A stretch of 63,365 nt of DNA from Spirochaetes bacterium ADurb.Bin215 (GTDB lineage Bacteria > Spirochaetota > Spirochaetia > Treponematales > Treponemataceae), in assembly GCA_002070025.1 (NCBI GenBank), contig MWCL01000005.1, forward strand, positions 1 through 63,365, in the 5' to 3' direction. The first letter of the stretch is position 1; each line of letters begins with the position of its first letter. Position numbers and translations under genes: made by a program. A model generated the notes under the pieces. It was given only the letters and a program-made list of their open reading frames with translations. It searched no databases and was not told the DNA's origin. This document shows, in pieces, positions 40,414 to 49,087 of the stretch.

Positions 40414-42069
40414 TCAGGTGTTTTGAGCGGCCTGGAGCGCTTCTTCAAGTGTTCCGCAAATGTTCTCCTTGCCGATCTCGTCCATGAAGCCGCATTTGAT
40501 GAGCGCGAGAAGGGGTTGGGTATGTACGCCGGAAAGGATGAGGCGGGTGCCATCACGTTGTGTCCGTGTGTAAATGCTTTCAATTGCCCTGATCGCTGTA
40601 GCATCTATCGAAAGGACTTTCCGCATTCTCAGGATCATGACCCGTGGCTTTTTATCCAGAGATGCGATTGTGTCCTTGAAGCGGTCCGCCGCGCCGAAGA
40701 AGAATGGGCCGTTTACTTCAAAGACCTGAATGTCATCAGGAATTGATGAGAGTATTTTCTGTACGCCATCTTCCGCGGTCGATTCATCCGAAGAGTAGCG
40801 GGAGAGATATTGCATGGTGGTAGCTTCGCTTACCCGGCGCATGAAAAGGAATACAGCCAGAAGAACGCCAATTCCTATCGCGACGGTAAGGTCGAGAAAA
40901 ACAGTGAGGAGAAAGGTCGCGAGCATGACGGCGACATCGCTTTTCGGGTTCTTGAACATTCGGGTAAAGAGGCGCAGTTCGCTCATATTATAGGCGACAA
41001 CCATGAGGACTGCCGCGATGGTCGAGAGGGGGATGAGTGATGCCCATTTTCCGAAGAAGAGCAGGATAAGGAATATGGTGAGCGCATGGATTATGCCGGC
41101 CACCGGTGTGCTGCCACCATTTTTTATGTTGGTCGCGGTACGGGCGATTGCCCCGGTTGCCGGGATGCCGCCAAAAAGCGGGGACAAGCAGTTCGCAATT
41201 CCCTGTGCAACGAGTTCCATGTTTGAGCGGTGTTTTGTTCCCTTCATGCCGTCTGCCACAACGGCGGAAAGGAGCGATTCAATCCCCGCAAGAAACGCGA
41301 TGGTGAGTGCCGGAAAGAAAAGTGTTCGTAACAGATCGAGGGAAAGGTGAGGAATTGGCGCAAGGCGGATTGCGCCGCTTATGGTACCGTATCGCGCTTC
41401 TATGGTTTCAACGGGAAGGTTGAGCAAGCGTACCGCAAGCGTGCATACAATGATCGCGATAAACGAACCGGGAACTTTCCGGTTTATTTTTGGCCAGAGA
41501 AGAATGATGCAAATCGATAGGGCAAAAATGAGAACCGCCCACGGATTGATCGAACTGATATGTCCGGCGTACGCGGTAATCTTGTGAACAAATTCCTGGG
41601 GAACTGTATCCATAGCCAGACCCAGTCCGTCACGGATTTGTCCGCTGGCGATTATTACCGCGATACCGGTGGTAAATCCTACCGTAACCGGGTAGGGGAT
41701 GTATTGAATGATTACACCAAGTTTAAGCATGCCCATAAGGATAAGCAGTAGTCCAGCCATGAATGTTGCGATGGCAAGGCCGCTGTATCCATGTTGTGCG
41801 ACAATCCCGGAAATGATGATGATAAAAGCGCCGGTTGGTCCGCCGATCTGGAACCGGCTTCCGCTGAAGATGGAAATGGCAAGTCCGGCGACTACCGCGG
41901 TGGTAATGCCCTGTGCAGGGTTTACGTCTGAGGCGATGGCAAATGCAATGGCGAGCGGGATCGCGACAATGCCAACCAGAATGCCGGCGGAAAGGTCAGA
42001 AACGAATTGTTTGAGGGTGTATCCCTCCCGGAGAACGGATACGAGTTGGGGTTCATAGTGTTTGTTCAT
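40414..42069 (-). CDS. SulP-family anion transporter with STAS domain
   Basis: The 551-residue protein has ~11-12 membrane helices. SulP signatures include LSAGILVGIVAIPLAIAFAIAS near residue 27, RFQIGGPTGAFIIIISGIVA near 72 and the SLLSAVVADGMKGTKHRSNMEL segment. A cytosolic STAS domain (~430-551, RVMILRMRKVLSIDATAIRAIE) ends it. Members carry sulfate, bicarbonate or dicarboxylates; the substrate cannot be read from sequence. A link with the nearby gamma carbonic anhydrase-like gene (16 kb away) would be speculative. AAGGAA precedes the ATG. Confidence 0.93.
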   Translation of the reverse strand: MNKHYEPQLVSVLREGYTLKQFVSDLSAGILVGIVAIPLAIAFAIASDVNPAQGITTAVVAGLAISIFSGSRFQIGGPTGAFIIIISGIVAQHGYSGLAIATFMAGLLLILMGMLKLGVIIQYIPYPVTVGFTTGIAVIIASGQIRDGLGLAMDTVPQEFVHKITAYAGHISSINPWAVLIFALSICIILLWPKINRKVPGSFIAIIVCTLAVRLLNLPVETIEARYGTISGAIRLAPIPHLSLDLLRTLFFPALTIAFLAGIESLLSAVVADGMKGTKHRSNMELVAQGIANCLSPLFGGIPATGAIARTATNIKNGGSTPVAGIIHALTIFLILLFFGKWASLIPLSTIAAVLMVVAYNMSELRLFTRMFKNPKSDVAVMLATFLLTVFLDLTVAIGIGVLLAVFLFMRRVSEATTMQYLSRYSSDESTAEDGVQKILSSIPDDIQVFEVNGPFFFGAADRFKDTIASLDKKPRVMILRMRKVLSIDATAIRAIESIYTRTQRDGTRLILSGVHTQPLLALIKCGFMDEIGKENICGTLEEALQAAQNT

Positions 42070-42123
42070 GAAATATTCCTTTTAATAATGCTATTCCTTT
42101 TTTCGGACTGTGAGAAGGGGGTA

Positions 42124-42161
42124 TAAAAAAACGCCCCCCCGGGTGAGACCACACAGGGGGC
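42124..42161 (-). terminator. Terminator of the hnd operon
   Basis: Read on the minus strand, GCCCCC (42161-42156) pairs with GGGGGC (42138-42133) and a run of seven T follows (complement of 42124-42130). It lies 22 bp past the hndD stop codon. Confidence 0.8.
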
Positions 42162-42182
42162 ATAGTTGATACACTGTAACTG

Positions 42183-43925
42183 TTACTTGTACAGCGGGCG
42201 CTCTACATAGTGTGTGTGCAGGTACTTGTGCGGTTTTTCCGAATTCGGCTTTCCGAGGAAGTCGTCGTACAGCTTGATAATGTTGGGGTTCTTGTGGGAA
42301 ACACGAACCACGGACTTTTCATCGTCACTGTAGAGACCTGCCGCGCGCTTGGCACGGATTTCGTCGGTAGCACCGTAGGGTTGTCCGCCGCCGCCGACAC
42401 AACCGCCGCGGCACGCCATGACTTCAATGAAGTGGTAGGGCGGCTCCTTCTTCTCGGCGATTGCCGAGCGAACCGCTTCGAGAACCGGTTCCACATTTCC
42501 CATCTGGTGTACCACCGCGATGCGGACCTCGGTGCCGTTTACGTCAACCTTCGCTTCCTTCACGTCCTTGAGGCCGCGGGCGGGAGTAAAGTTGATGTCG
42601 GCAAGCTCGTTTCCGGTAAGCACCGCGTATGCGGTCCGGAGAGCCGCTTCCATAACACCGCCGGTCGCGCCGAAGATAGTACCGGCGCCGGTGTACGGGC
42701 CGAGCGGATTGTCCGCTTCTTCATCTTCAAGCTGGTTGAAGTCGAATCCGGACTGCTTGATGAGGCGCGCGAGTTCGCGGGTGGTAAGTACCGAGTCAAC
42801 GTCGGAATAACCGGACGAGTTCATGGTTTCATCCCGTCGGCGTTCATACTTCTTCGCGGTACAGGGCATGATGGATACGGAGAAAATCTTCGCGGGGTCA
42901 ATACCAGCCTGTTTTGCCCAGTACGTCTTGATCATGGCGCCCATCATCTGCTGGGGGCTCTTTGCGGTGGACACATTGGGTAAAAGGTCGTGGCAGTTCT
43001 TTTCCGCGTAGTCCACCCATGCCGGACAGCAGGAGGTGAACAGGGGAATGGCTCCCTTGCCTTCGGTCAGGCGTGCGATGAACTCATAGCCTTCTTCCAT
43101 GATGGTGAGGTCCGCGGAGAAGTTGGTATCGAATACGTAGTTGAATCCAATGCGGCGGAGGGCGGCGTAAATCTTCTTGGTGGAAATGTCGCCGGGCTCC
43201 ATACCGAACTCTTCACCGAGAGCAACACGAACCGCCGGGGCAATCTGCACCGCGGTAACGGTGTCGGGATCGGCGAGCCGGTCCCAGAGCTTGCGCATGG
43301 AGTGATCTTCGTAAATGGCACCGACAGGGCAGTGCGCAGCGCACTGGCCGCAACGTATACAGGGTGAATCTGCGAGCTCGGTGAGCGCGGCCGGTCCGAT
43401 AACGGTCTTGCCGCCGCGTCCCTGGTATTCGATCGCGTTAACTTTCTGCATCTGCTGGCATACTTCAACGCAGCGGCCACAGTTGATACACTTGTTCCGG
43501 TCAAACACGATGGCGTGGTTGGAGTTGTCCAGCGGGCGGTCGATAATGAAATGTTCGAACCGGATCTGGCGCAACCCGAATTCCGCCGCGAGCGACTGGA
43601 GCTCACACTGGCCGTTCCGGGTACAGGTGAGACATTCCTGGGGATGGTTTGAAAGAATGAGTTCCAGCACGGTTCGGCGCGCTTTTACAATCTCGGGGTC
43701 ATGGGTAATGACGCTCATGCCCTCGGTTACCTTGGTGCAGCACGCGCGAAGCATACGCGCGGTGCCTTCCTGGCGTACGATACAAATACCGCAGGATGCC
43801 CACGCGGGAAGATCGGAGTTGTAGCAAAGCGAGGGAATCTTGATGTTGAGCATCTTTGCAGCGGCAAGGATGGTCGTTCCGTCCGGTACCTGTATCGGTT
43901 TTCCGTTTATCTTGACATTGATCAT
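42183..43925 (-). CDS. hndD: [FeFe] hydrogenase catalytic subunit HndD/HydA
   Basis: HndD reduces protons to H2. The 580-residue protein has an N-terminal [2Fe-2S] domain (SLCYNSDLPAWASCGICIV), a His/Cys-ligated cluster (HPQECLTCTRNGQCELQ) and two [4Fe-4S] clusters (CINCGRCVEVC and CIRCGQCAAHCPVGA). The H-cluster motifs L1 FTSCCPAW, L2 MPCTAKKYE and L3 EVMACRGGCVGGGGQP are all intact, and a small-subunit-like C-terminal tail follows. The start at 43925 is set by AAGGAG; an in-frame extension to 44006 overlaps the upstream gene. It is the last gene of the operon. Confidence 0.97.
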   Translation of the reverse strand: MINVKINGKPIQVPDGTTILAAAKMLNIKIPSLCYNSDLPAWASCGICIVRQEGTARMLRACCTKVTEGMSVITHDPEIVKARRTVLELILSNHPQECLTCTRNGQCELQSLAAEFGLRQIRFEHFIIDRPLDNSNHAIVFDRNKCINCGRCVEVCQQMQKVNAIEYQGRGGKTVIGPAALTELADSPCIRCGQCAAHCPVGAIYEDHSMRKLWDRLADPDTVTAVQIAPAVRVALGEEFGMEPGDISTKKIYAALRRIGFNYVFDTNFSADLTIMEEGYEFIARLTEGKGAIPLFTSCCPAWVDYAEKNCHDLLPNVSTAKSPQQMMGAMIKTYWAKQAGIDPAKIFSVSIMPCTAKKYERRRDETMNSSGYSDVDSVLTTRELARLIKQSGFDFNQLEDEEADNPLGPYTGAGTIFGATGGVMEAALRTAYAVLTGNELADINFTPARGLKDVKEAKVDVNGTEVRIAVVHQMGNVEPVLEAVRSAIAEKKEPPYHFIEVMACRGGCVGGGGQPYGATDEIRAKRAAGLYSDDEKSVVRVSHKNPNIIKLYDDFLGKPNSEKPHKYLHTHYVERPLYK

Positions 43926-43945
43926 GGTGTTACTCCTTGAATACC

Positions 43946-45727
43946 TTATACCTTTTCCACGGCGCCAAACTTGCAGACATTGAAGCACTCTCCGCACTTC
44001 AGACATGCTGCCTGGTCAATAACGTGCTTGGTCTTCCGCTCGCCGGTAATACAGTTCGCCGGGCATTTGCGGGCGCACGCGCCGCATCCGATACATTTGT
44101 CGTTAATCATGTAGGTGGTCAGTTCACGGCATTTTCCTACCGGGCACTTGTGATCGGTTATGTGTGCTACATATTCCGCTTCGAATTTCTTGATCGTGGA
44201 GAGGGTCGGGTTGGGAGCTGAAGCGCCAAGCTGACACAGGGACGATTTCTGCATCGCGAAACCGATTTCCTTGATCTTTTCGAGGTCGGCCAGTTCGCCC
44301 TTACCCTTTGAAATCTTGTCGAGCAGAGAGTGAATCTGGCGGGTTCCGATACGGCACGGTGAACACTTTCCGCAGGATTCGTCAACACAGAACTCCATGT
44401 AGAACTTGGAAACGTCGACAACACAGTCGTCTTCGTCCATAACGATCATACCGCCCGAGCCCATCATTGAGCCGAGGCTCTGGAGTGCCTTGAAGTCGAT
44501 GGGGGTGTCGAGCGCTTCTTCGGTGATGATACCGCCGGAAGGACCGCCAGTCTGTACACCCTTGAACTTCTTGTTGTCCTTGATGCCGCCGCCGATTTCG
44601 AAGATGATTTCACGCAGGGTTGTTCCCATGGGAACTTCTACAAGGCCGGAGTTGCGAACCTTTCCGGTAAGCGCGAATACCTTGGTGCCCTTGGAGTCTT
44701 CTGTTCCGATTTTGCTGAACCAGGAGGCTCCCTTGTTCAGGATTACCGGAACGTTCGCCCAGGTTTCAACATTATTGATAACAGTAGGCTTTCCCCAGAG
44801 ACCGGATTGGGCCGGGAAGGGGGGCTTCGGCGTGGGCATTCCCCGCTGACCTTCGATGGAGCGGAGGAGCGCGGTTTCTTCACCGCAGACAAAGGCACCG
44901 GCGCCGAGGCGGATTTCAATGTCGAAGTCGAATCCGGACCCGAGGATGTCCTTGCCGAGAAGACCGGCTTCGCGGGCCTGTTTCATGGCTATCTTGAGGC
45001 GGTCAATGGCGAGGGGATATTCCGCGCGGATGTACACAAAGCCCTGGTTCGCGCCGATCGCCTTTCCGCAGATGGTCATGGCTTCGAGCACGGAGTGGGG
45101 GTCTCCCTCGATGGTTGAACGGTCCATGTAGGCACCGGGATCGCCTTCGTCGGCGTTACAGACGACGAATTTCTGGTCGCTCTCTGTTTTCATGGCCCCT
45201 TCCCACTTGAGACCGGTGGGGAATCCGGCACCGCCGCGTCCGCGGAGGCCCGCTGCCTTGAGTTCGTCAATGATCTGCTGGGGGGTCAGGTCGAAGAGCG
45301 CTTTTTCGAGTGCCATGTACCCGTCGCGGGCAATGTATTCGTTCAGGTCTTCGGGATTGATAACACCGCAGTTGCGCAGAACAATGCGGAGCTGTTTTTG
45401 GTAAAATTCAATTTCTTCAACGGTTTCGGCACTCTTCTTTTCTTTGTTGTAGAGAAGACGGGTAACTTCACGCCCCTTGACGATATGTTCGTTGATGATG
45501 TCTTTGGCGTCTTCGGGTTTTACTTCAACATAAAAGGAATCTTCGGGAAGAATCTTGACGATCGGTCCCTTCTCACAAAAACCGAAACAGCCGGTCTTTA
45601 CGATCTGAACTTTATCCAGAACTCCGGCGGCTTTTGCTTCAGCAACCAGATTGTTGTAAATTCCGCCCGCGTTGCTGGATTCACAGCCCGTTCCGCCGCA
45701 GACCAGAATGTAGTGATTGTATGCCAT
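43946..45727 (-). CDS. hndC: NAD(P)-reducing hydrogenase flavoprotein subunit HndC (NuoF-like)
   Basis: The 593-residue protein has a thioredoxin-like [2Fe-2S] N-terminus (CGGTGCESSNAGG, with C-x3-C near FGFCEKGP). The NuoF core has the FMN/NADH-binding GLRGRGGAGFPTGLKW and CNADEGDPGAYMDRS, and a [4Fe-4S] site ESCGKCSPCRIGTRQ. Two further ferredoxin clusters close it (CIGCGACARKCPANC and CLKCGECFNVCKFGA). It carries electrons from NAD(P)H, and in bifurcating enzymes from ferredoxin as well, to HndD. It lies between hndB and hndD with gaps of 11 and 20 bp. Confidence 0.97.
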   Translation of the reverse strand: MAYNHYILVCGGTGCESSNAGGIYNNLVAEAKAAGVLDKVQIVKTGCFGFCEKGPIVKILPEDSFYVEVKPEDAKDIINEHIVKGREVTRLLYNKEKKSAETVEEIEFYQKQLRIVLRNCGVINPEDLNEYIARDGYMALEKALFDLTPQQIIDELKAAGLRGRGGAGFPTGLKWEGAMKTESDQKFVVCNADEGDPGAYMDRSTIEGDPHSVLEAMTICGKAIGANQGFVYIRAEYPLAIDRLKIAMKQAREAGLLGKDILGSGFDFDIEIRLGAGAFVCGEETALLRSIEGQRGMPTPKPPFPAQSGLWGKPTVINNVETWANVPVILNKGASWFSKIGTEDSKGTKVFALTGKVRNSGLVEVPMGTTLREIIFEIGGGIKDNKKFKGVQTGGPSGGIITEEALDTPIDFKALQSLGSMMGSGGMIVMDEDDCVVDVSKFYMEFCVDESCGKCSPCRIGTRQIHSLLDKISKGKGELADLEKIKEIGFAMQKSSLCQLGASAPNPTLSTIKKFEAEYVAHITDHKCPVGKCRELTTYMINDKCIGCGACARKCPANCITGERKTKHVIDQAACLKCGECFNVCKFGAVEKV

Positions 45728-45738
45728 GCGTAGTCTCC

Positions 45739-46134
45739 TTACTTCTTGAGGATATCAACCGCCGGGCGGTCAAGTATCCGGTCGTTGAGCAGCTCTTTTT
45801 TCAACAGGTGCTTCTCGACAATTTCCTTGGCGACCACGGCGTCAACCTTGCCGTAAATAATGTTGGGCATGTCGGCCATCACGATTTCCACGGTGGGTTC
45901 GTTCTGACACATTCCCATGCATCCGGTCTGACGGATAATGACGTCGCCGCCCATGTTCTTTTCGTCCAGCTCCTTTACAAACGCGTCGAGGGTAGCTTTC
46001 GCTCCCGCCGCGATTCCGCAGGTGCCCATTCCGACGATGACCTGGGCGATCTTGTCGTCGGTTTCGCGCTTCTTGATCTGCTGCTGTGTTTCGTTGCGCA
46101 GCTTGCGCAGGTCCTCAAGGGACATCTTAGCCAT
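45739..46134 (-). CDS. hndB: HndB-type [2Fe-2S] thioredoxin-like subunit
   Basis: The 131-residue protein has a coiled N-terminus and a thioredoxin-like [2Fe-2S] fold with VGMGTCGIAAGA (first Cys) and TGCMGMCQNEP (C-x3-C). Length and motifs match HndB of four-subunit NADP-reducing hydrogenases. It shuttles electrons within the complex. Its start overlaps the upstream ATPase gene by 8 bp, so that protein and HndB are translated together. Confidence 0.93.
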   Translation of the reverse strand: MAKMSLEDLRKLRNETQQQIKKRETDDKIAQVIVGMGTCGIAAGAKATLDAFVKELDEKNMGGDVIIRQTGCMGMCQNEPTVEIVMADMPNIIYGKVDAVVAKEIVEKHLLKKELLNDRILDRPAVDILKK

Positions 46135-46702
46135 AGTATTCCTCCATCAAGCTTTCCAGATACCGGCCGAGCAGCGCGAGAGAGCCTGCGTCCGTAAAGG
46201 ACCCTGCCTCTCCGAGGCCCAGTGCATCCAGCAATTCCGACCGCCGTATCGTTTCGGACCACCGTTTTCCGCCGCGTTCGGCTGAAAAAACGATTTCCAT
46301 TTCGTAGGTTCCTTCAAAGGTCAGAACATGCCGGAAGAATCCGGTGACATCGCCGACAGGCGGCGTGTCGATATTTGCCAAATCAAAACAGGCGGTAACG
46401 GTTGTCCCCGTTGTTCCGGTATGTTTTGACTCAATATTCCATGATCCGCCGGTAGATTCGGCGGTCTGGATTAAAAACGGTAGCCCGAGTCCCACTTTTC
46501 GTCCGGGATGCTTGATCCCGTCGGTCCAGAATGGATCGGTTGCCTGCGCCAGCTGATCAGGACTCATGCCTCGTCCGTTATCCCTGATTGTCAGGGTAAT
46601 GGACCGGTCTGTTTCCTCAAGCGCTACCGCGATATGGTCAGCTCCAGCTTCGACCGCGTTCTGGGTCAAGTCGCTGAACAGATCGCACAGGGTGTAATGC
46701 AT
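46127..46702 (-). CDS. HATPase_c (RsbW/sensor-kinase-like) protein inside the hydrogenase operon
   Basis: The 191-residue protein is a GHKL ATPase without a phospho-acceptor domain. The N box is LFSDLTQNAVEAGADHI, G1 is DNGRGMSPDQL and G2 is GRKVGLGLPFLIQTAESTGG. After the ATPase domain a ~70-residue C-terminal part (DVTGFFRHVLTFEGTYEME) is of unknown role. It sits between hndA and hndB, 4 bp after hndA and overlapping hndB by 8 bp. Similar genes recur in [FeFe] hydrogenase clusters of Clostridia as I recall, which suggests a conserved regulatory or assembly part. What it phosphorylates or binds is unknown. Confidence 0.85.
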   Translation of the reverse strand: MHYTLCDLFSDLTQNAVEAGADHIAVALEETDRSITLTIRDNGRGMSPDQLAQATDPFWTDGIKHPGRKVGLGLPFLIQTAESTGGSWNIESKHTGTTGTTVTACFDLANIDTPPVGDVTGFFRHVLTFEGTYEMEIVFSAERGGKRWSETIRRSELLDALGLGEAGSFTDAGSLALLGRYLESLMEEYYG

Positions 46703-46706
46703 ACCG

Positions 46707-47183
46707 TCAGGTAGTCTGGTATTTGGCGATTATGCCTTCTATTTCGTCGCGGGTCAGCTTTCCGTACACTTCTCCGTTTACCGAGAGAACGGGAGCGAGT
46801 CCGCAGCAGCCGATGCAACGTACGGGTTCGAGAGAGAACTGGCCGTCCTGCGAGGTAACTTCACCGTCACCCAGTTTGAGGATGGATTTCGCCTCGTCAA
46901 AGAGATCCTGCGACCCCTTGAGGTAGCAAGCCGTTCCGAGACATACCGAAATGGTATTTTTTCCCGGTTTGACGGTCTTGAAAAAATGATAAAACGTCAT
47001 TGTTCCGTATACACGGGCCAATGGTGTTCCGGTTCGTTTGGCTACTTCGTCTGCAGCCTCTCTGGAAATAAATCCCTGCTCTTCCTGGACACGATGCAGA
47101 ATCATGATCAGATTGCCGGGCTTTGTCTTCCACTCTTCGATGAAAGCATCGAGTTCTTTTGAGAACCCACACGCTGTTGCCAT
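46707..47183 (-). CDS. hndA: NuoE-like [2Fe-2S] subunit HndA
   Basis: The 158-residue protein has the NuoE fold: helical N-terminus (LIMILHRVQEEQGFISREAADEVA, VYGTMTFYHFF) and a thioredoxin-like [2Fe-2S] domain with cluster cysteines in CLGTACYLKG and CIGCCGLAP. It passes electrons in the Hnd complex. It is the first gene of the operon; the ATG at 47183 is preferred over an in-frame TTG 15 bp upstream. The ribosome site (GGGGG at -13) is poor. Confidence 0.95.
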   Translation of the reverse strand: MATACGFSKELDAFIEEWKTKPGNLIMILHRVQEEQGFISREAADEVAKRTGTPLARVYGTMTFYHFFKTVKPGKNTISVCLGTACYLKGSQDLFDEAKSILKLGDGEVTSQDGQFSLEPVRCIGCCGLAPVLSVNGEVYGKLTRDEIEGIIAKYQTT

Positions 47184-47240
47184 AAGGAAAACCCCCAAAA
47201 AAATAATACGATAAAAGTTTATCTATAAAACTGTGACCGT

Positions 47241-47269
47241 ATTCTACTATCTAATGGAAATAAATTCAA
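47241..47269 (-). promoter_or_regulatory. Promoter of the hnd operon
   Basis: On the minus strand TTGAAT (47269-47264), a 17-bp spacer and TAGAAT (47246-47241) precede a ~50-nt AT-rich leader. I looked for a Rex-type palindrome around it and found none. Confidence 0.7.
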
Positions 47270-47276
47270 TCCGTCC

Positions 47277-47987
47277 TTACCAGGATACAGTCAGGTTTAA
47301 GGGCTCCCGGAGGGTTAACAGCAGATCAAGCGGGATGGCGGCGGTTACGGTGGAGCCCTCGTTCTCAAGCGGGATCGTGTCGCTGTCCGGCCCGGTAAGC
47401 CGGACGGAATGAACCGGTCGGGGCGCTCGTACTTGAACAGTGCATGTGGACGAGGTCATCTCTTCCGCGGCACGTTCGCCGTACGCCGCTGCGAGAATGT
47501 CCCGGTATTCCTCCCGTTCAAGGGCTTCCCCGGTCAATACCGGCGCCATGAGAAGTTCCAGAAGGTCCCGGGTTTCCGGGGGCAGGTTCCCCATGATGGC
47601 TGATACCGATTCGGGAGAAAGGGAGAGGGTGATTCCCGGTGTGGACGGGGACGGGAACAACGCACCGCCGGGAATTCTCCCGGTACTGGCTGTCCTTCCG
47701 GTCAACGACAATCCGTCTCCGGACGGAAATGAAAGGGTTTCGATATCAATACCCATGGCGGAAATCCCGCCACTGACGGCGGTACGGTCATACAACGGGC
47801 CGCTCGCGTCTCCGGCCCCGGCAAAGCGGCGCATGAGTGCGGATCCGGCTGGCGAAGGGTTCGACGAGAACGCGATATCAGACGAATAATCATCGTGTAC
47901 GCTGATTATCAGAGCCGGCGAACAGGAGGCCAAAACCAGGGTGCCGGCCAGTAAAAGTAGCGGATACAGTGAATTTGGTCGGATCAT
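47277..47987 (-). CDS. Uncharacterised lipoprotein
   Basis: The 236-residue protein has a lipoprotein signal (LLLLAGTLVLASCSP; Cys at ~22). The mature part is rich in Ser, Gly and Pro and has no recognised domain. Its C-terminus (VQVRAPRPVHSVRLTGPDSD, then LREPLNLTVSW) looks beta-rich. It lies 10 bp downstream of the C40 peptidase gene with an AGGGAG ribosome site, so the two envelope proteins are probably made together. Confidence 0.75.
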   Translation of the reverse strand: MIRPNSLYPLLLLAGTLVLASCSPALIISVHDDYSSDIAFSSNPSPAGSALMRRFAGAGDASGPLYDRTAVSGGISAMGIDIETLSFPSGDGLSLTGRTASTGRIPGGALFPSPSTPGITLSLSPESVSAIMGNLPPETRDLLELLMAPVLTGEALEREEYRDILAAAYGERAAEEMTSSTCTVQVRAPRPVHSVRLTGPDSDTIPLENEGSTVTAAIPLDLLLTLREPLNLTVSW

Positions 47988-47997
47988 GCGGTGCTCC

Positions 47998-48990
47998 CTA
48001 AAAATCGAAACTCAGTGTAATTCCGGTATTAAAACGGAATCCAAGCCCGAAGGTTTCACCGGGAAACCAGGAATATTCCGCACTCTGGTAAAAATGGAGG
48101 TTTTGTCCCAGAAGTACCGCCGGTTTTGAGGTCCATGAACCGCCGATGATGCCGGGAAACTGAAGTTCCCGGTCAAGATCGCTATCCGCGCGCACATGAT
48201 ACTGCGTACCAATGAAAAACCGGAAGCCAGACGGCATGGCAAGCGAGGCGATGAGCGGAAAACTGACGGAGCCGGTGCGGCGGTCCCAGGCGAATCCTGC
48301 TCCGAGACCCGGGTACACACTCATGTTCTTGACCCAGCTGACTTCGGCGAAGGCTTCACCGCCGCGGATGGGGTATTCTCCCGGTATAAAATCCCACAGG
48401 ATACCGGCCGTAGTGTTGAGGCGAACTCCGATCGTTCCGGAAAACGGATGGGCGGGCGGTTCAGTGTTGGCGGCGGTCGTACCGGAATCTTCCGGCCGCG
48501 GCCAGGAGGTTCCCGGTTCGGTATCGAGTATGCTTCCGGCAAACCGGTACGTCCGGTTCCAGTAGGATTCCGAAAGTTCTGAGATGATGACGCCGGTATT
48601 CGGTCCGTCGGACGCGGCATGGATAAAGCGGTTGTTTCCGAGATAAATTCCTACATGGGAAATTCTGCCGGTTGTGTTGAAAAACAGGAGATCACCCGGT
48701 TCCCGGGACGCGTCGGGTACATGTTTTGCCCGATCCGAGAGCGTTTGAACCGTTCTAGGTATGGAAAGCCCCGGGCCGTCAATCGCCGCACGAAATACCA
48801 GGCCGGAACAGTCCATTCCCCGGAGTGTTGAGCCGCCCGATCGGTACGGTACGCCGAGGTATTTTCTGGCTTCTGCAATAAACGCTGATCGGGGCGAATC
48901 TCCTGGTGTATCAGGAATGACCTGCGCGGACAGTAACGGCGGGAAAAAAAGTGCAAAGGCAATTATAGCCGGGTATATATGGTGTTTCAT
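47998..48990 (-). CDS. NlpC/P60 (C40) peptidase with C-terminal beta-barrel-like domain
   Basis: The 330-residue protein has a signal peptide (IIAFALFFPPLLSAQ). The C40 domain (~30-165) has catalytic Cys in GMDCSGLVFRAAI, His in ISHVGIYLGNNRF and the third polar residue near FIHAAS. After a Pro-rich linker, ~150 residues alternate in a beta-strand pattern and end in aromatic-terminated SFDF, like an outer-membrane barrel. It probably cuts peptidoglycan stem peptides while tethered to or inserted in the outer membrane. The ATG at 48990 is 6 bp after a GATAGT -10-like box; an upstream in-frame TTG at 49014 is possible. Confidence 0.8.
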   Translation of the reverse strand: MKHHIYPAIIAFALFFPPLLSAQVIPDTPGDSPRSAFIAEARKYLGVPYRSGGSTLRGMDCSGLVFRAAIDGPGLSIPRTVQTLSDRAKHVPDASREPGDLLFFNTTGRISHVGIYLGNNRFIHAASDGPNTGVIISELSESYWNRTYRFAGSILDTEPGTSWPRPEDSGTTAANTEPPAHPFSGTIGVRLNTTAGILWDFIPGEYPIRGGEAFAEVSWVKNMSVYPGLGAGFAWDRRTGSVSFPLIASLAMPSGFRFFIGTQYHVRADSDLDRELQFPGIIGGSWTSKPAVLLGQNLHFYQSAEYSWFPGETFGLGFRFNTGITLSFDF

Positions 48991-49002
48991 GATTTTACTA
49001 TC
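48991..49002 (-). promoter_or_regulatory. -10 box of the C40 peptidase gene (leaderless)
   Basis: GATAGT on the minus strand (49002-48997) ends 6 bp before the ATG at 48990. The -35 is unclear. Confidence 0.4.
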
Positions 49003-49087
49003 GGTCAGATGCAACCTCTTCCTTGAATAGGGTGTCTGTATATACTAACGCACCACTGTTTTTAATCCAAGATACGGCGAGGTCACT

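Noticed and set aside
47184-47276. Rex-type redox operator before the hnd operon
   Set aside because: Only a short GGTCACAG fragment is seen; there is no TTGTGA-N-TCACAA palindrome.
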